In this document: piece by piece, positions 6,353 to 7,641 of the stretch
Layout: each line of letters starts with the position of its first letter
Position numbering within the stretch: the first letter of the stretch is position 1
Source: Methylotenera_A sp031379885
Lineage (GTDB): Bacteria > Pseudomonadota > Gammaproteobacteria > Burkholderiales > Methylophilaceae
Length of the DNA: 7,641 bases
Assembly (NCBI GenBank): GCA_031379885.1
Contig: JANNFN010000122.1
Coordinates: 1 to 7,641 of the forward strand
Reading direction: 5' to 3'
Position numbers and translations under genes: made by a program
The notes under the pieces: model-generated
Told to the model about the DNA's origin: nothing
The model's database searches: none
The model's input: the letters and a program-made list of their open reading frames with translations, nothing else

Positions 6353-6377
6353 AAAAAAACCGCCCGAAGGCGGTTTT
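6353..6377 (-). terminator. Rho-independent terminator after the small secreted-protein gene
   Basis: On the minus strand a 9-bp stem AAAACCGCC / GGCGGTTTT closes a TTCG loop (a C(UUCG)G tetraloop) and is followed by a T-run of seven including stem bases. It begins 17 bases after the small-gene stop. The opposite strand also has a T-rich tail, so it could act in both directions, though no plus-strand gene reaches it. It separates the small gene from cysE. Confidence 0.93.
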
Positions 6378-6394
6378 AGTTTTTAACTACATAA

Positions 6395-6577
6395 CTATTT
6401 CTTTGCAGCTGGTGTTTCAGCGCTATGTGTAGGTTTGGCCGCTGTTGGAGCGCATTTACCACCTTTATGGTGTGTACCAGTGCCACCAGTTAAGCTTTCG
6501 CCTTTTGGGCATGCCATTGCAGATGCGGAAGCCAAACCAAATGCTGCTAATAAAACTAATGCAAATACTTTATTCAT
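6395..6577 (-). CDS. Small secreted Cys/His-containing protein of unknown function
   Basis: I do not recognise a named family. The 60-residue product begins with a clear signal peptide: MNK, then a hydrophobic run VFALVLLAAFGLASA, with a likely cleavage AMA|CPKG after residue 22. The mature part would be about 38 residues, basic, with only two cysteines (C23 and C42) and histidines H36, H37 and H51; the centre reads GGTGTHHKGGKC. The two Cys could form a disulfide in the periplasm or, with the His pair, bind a metal; both are guesses. C23 at the cleavage point raises a lipoprotein possibility, but SAMAC is a poor lipobox. A good ribosome-binding site AGAGGA (6586-6591), the coding pattern and a strong terminator 17 bases downstream all support a real, single-gene transcript. 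It interrupts the trmJ-isc synteny known from E. coli. Confidence 0.85.
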   Translation of the reverse strand: MNKVFALVLLAAFGLASASAMACPKGESLTGGTGTHHKGGKCAPTAAKPTHSAETPAAKK

Positions 6578-6777
6578 GATTTAAATCCTCTTAAAAGTTG
6601 TATAAAAATTTTGTACTACAGGTGCAGTGTATTCCCACAACCTTACACAAAACTGACAACTTAATATTTGTTTTAAAATAACCAAAGCATGCATTATGGG
6701 CCAAAACAGTTTCTCTGCAAGCCGCATGGATATTGCCTTGCAGAGCAGGTGTTTTATGGTAAATGGCGCAGAGGGTT
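6578..6777. other. 200-bp spacer between trmJ and the small gene
   Basis: No open frame with coding character is seen on either strand. It holds the ribosome-binding site of the small gene (6586-6591), AT-rich DNA without a convincing -35/-10 pair, and a 9-bp inverted repeat at 6713-6745. The small-gene promoter must lie here because its nearest upstream gene is trmJ; TTGTCA (minus strand, near 6653-6658) is a possible -35 but has no good partner. Confidence 0.5.
6713..6745. repeat. 9-bp inverted repeat downstream of trmJ, possible weak terminator
   Basis: CTCTGCAAG (6713-6721) and CTTGCAGAG (6737-6745) are perfect arms around a 15-base loop. It begins about 33 bases after the trmJ stop in transcript order. 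Following bases on the minus strand are AAACTGTTTTGG, which is not a clean U-run, so intrinsic termination would be weak. It could instead protect the trmJ mRNA end or bind a protein. Confidence 0.5.
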
Positions 6778-7530
6778 TTAATATTTCGTGTGTTTGCGCG
6801 GCTCTTTTGTAAGTGTTAACACGCCTCGCAACAAATTCACTTCTTCTTTTTCTAGTCGTGCACGCGAATATAAACGGCGCATGCGTTCGAACAATTTTTT
6901 TGGTGCATTTGGGTTTAAATAGCCAATGTGCAGCAGCGTTCCTTCCAAGTGTGAGTAAAAGCGCTCCAGTTCGTCATTTGTGGCAAGCACCTCGCCAGCA
7001 GGCAAGTCCAGCTTGCCTTGTAGAGCATCCATTCTCAGCTCGTAACACATAATTTGTACTGCCATGGCAAGGTTGAGTGAGCTGTATTCAGGGTTGGCTG
7101 GAATCATCGCAAGTAGTTGGCAGCAATCGAGTTCAGCATTGGTTAAGCCGCTCATCTCGGTGCCAAATACAAATGCCACTGGCTGGGAAGCAGCATAGGT
7201 ATTGGCTTGCAGGGCAGCCTCGCGTGCATTTACAGTTTCGTGCGATAAGTAACGTTTGCGCGCGCTCATGCCAACCGCAAACGCACAACCTACGAGCGCT
7301 TCAGATAAAGTTTCTGTGACAATCGCGTAATCTAAAACGTCATCTGCACCAGCGGCCATGGCAGTGGCTTGTGCGTTTGGATATTTGTCTGGATTCACCA
7401 AATATAAATGCTGAAAACCCATGGTTTTCATGGCGCGTGCGGTCGAGCCGATGTTGCCAGGATGACTCGTCTGACAAAGCACGATGCGAATGTTATCGAA
7501 AATAGTGCTTTTAATAATTGGCTCTGACAA
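6778..7530 (-). CDS. trmJ: TrmJ, tRNA (Cm32/Um32) 2'-O-methyltransferase
   Basis: TrmJ is a SPOUT-family enzyme that methylates the 2'-hydroxyl of nucleotide 32 in the anticodon loop, using S-adenosylmethionine. The N-terminal SPOUT domain (about 13-165) has NIRIVLCQTSHPGNIGSTAR, where the Arg at 32 is the conserved catalytic residue region, then FVFGTEMSGLTNAEL (120-134) and the knot motif IPANPEYSSLNLAMAVQ (143-159). The C-terminal helical part (about 185-245) contains ELERFYSHLEGTLLHIGY and LRGVLT, as in E. coli TrmJ. Length (250) fits the family. The only start near the conserved region is TTG at 7530 (MSEPII); no ATG or GTG occurs between it and the upstream stop at 7591-7593, so the start is less sure. 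It is divergent from suhB and upstream of isc, as in E. coli. Confidence 0.94.
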   Translation of the reverse strand: MSEPIIKSTIFDNIRIVLCQTSHPGNIGSTARAMKTMGFQHLYLVNPDKYPNAQATAMAAGADDVLDYAIVTETLSEALVGCAFAVGMSARKRYLSHETVNAREAALQANTYAASQPVAFVFGTEMSGLTNAELDCCQLLAMIPANPEYSSLNLAMAVQIMCYELRMDALQGKLDLPAGEVLATNDELERFYSHLEGTLLHIGYLNPNAPKKLFERMRRLYSRARLEKEEVNLLRGVLTLTKEPRKHTKY

Positions 7531-7550
7531 TTTGGGGAAGTGCCTATTGA

Positions 7551-7571
7551 TGGTAAAATAGCATTTTAACA
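7551..7571. promoter_or_regulatory. Overlapping, near-symmetrical divergent promoters of suhB and trmJ
   Basis: Plus strand TGGTAAAAT (7551-7559) is an extended -10 (TGn-TAAAAT) for suhB; minus strand TGTTAAAAT (7571-7563) is an extended -10 for trmJ. The two are separated by three bases and match at eight of nine positions as inverted repeats. Neither has a good -35. Predicted leaders are about 26 bases in both directions. Calls rest on sequence likeness only. Confidence 0.45.
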
Positions 7572-7592
7572 GCTCTTTAAGAAATTTAAGTT

Positions 7593-7641
7593 ATGCATCC
7601 AATGCTATCTATTGCAGTAAAAGCCGCGCGCGAAGCAGGCC
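7593..7641 (+). CDS. suhB: SuhB, inositol-1-monophosphatase family (partial, only the first 16 codons)
   Basis: ATG at 7593 opens MHPMLSIAVKAAREAG before the window ends; E. coli SuhB begins MHPMLNIAVRAARKAG. SuhB is an inositol monophosphatase-fold protein, also known as an rRNA transcription antitermination partner with Nus factors in E. coli. The active-site motifs lie beyond the window, so the call rests on the N-terminus and on the conserved divergent suhB/trmJ arrangement upstream of isc. No strong ribosome-binding site is visible; TTTAAG lies close to the start. Confidence 0.88.
   Translation, partial: MHPMLSIAVKAAREAG

Noticed and set aside
1..7641. A CRISPR array, toxin-antitoxin pair, defence island, tRNA or insertion sequence
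   Set aside because: No spaced direct repeats, tRNA-like folds, transposase motifs or terminal inverted repeats were seen; the content is conserved housekeeping genes.

Overview
The window reads as chromosomal housekeeping DNA from a betaproteobacterium. The moderate-to-low GC, the protein sequences and the two cysteine desulfurases in one isc operon suggest Methylophilaceae (Methylotenera-like) or a related Nitrosomonadales lineage. That placement is inference from memory of such proteins; no search was run. Almost everything is on the minus strand, so the biological order runs from right to left.

Right edge (7531-7641): the first codons of suhB on the plus strand diverge from trmJ on the minus strand across a 62-bp spacer with a nearly symmetrical promoter region. 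Left of trmJ is a 200-bp spacer (6578-6777) with one hairpin, then a small gene for a secreted 60-residue Cys/His-containing protein closed by a strong intrinsic terminator (6353-6377). Next is cysE, a short-form serine O-acetyltransferase with its own predicted promoter, then the ISC iron-sulfur assembly operon: iscR, a second IscS/NifS-like cysteine desulfurase, iscS, iscU, iscA, hscB and hscA. hscA is cut by the left edge after 410 codons. Apart from the two added genes and the extra desulfurase, the suhB / trmJ / isc order matches Escherichia coli.

The genes form a coherent pathway. CysE makes O-acetylserine for cysteine synthesis. The desulfurases take sulfur from cysteine, IscU is the scaffold, IscA an A-type carrier, and HscB/HscA the co-chaperone/chaperone pair that releases the cluster from IscU. 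IscR is the [2Fe-2S] sensor repressor. All key residues that can be checked are present: IscU C37/D39/C63/H105/C106 and LPPVK; IscS K206/C328; IscA C35/C99/C101; IscR C92/C98/C104/H107; HscB HPD.

The most useful regulatory observation is that a 25-bp match to the IscR type 1 consensus lies over the predicted -35 of iscR, and a second, weaker match lies over the predicted -35 of cysE. Cysteine precursor supply and cluster assembly may therefore be under common IscR control. I see no CRISPR array, tRNA, rRNA, insertion sequence or phage gene, and no wholly new system; the novelty is in operon composition and regulatory detail.
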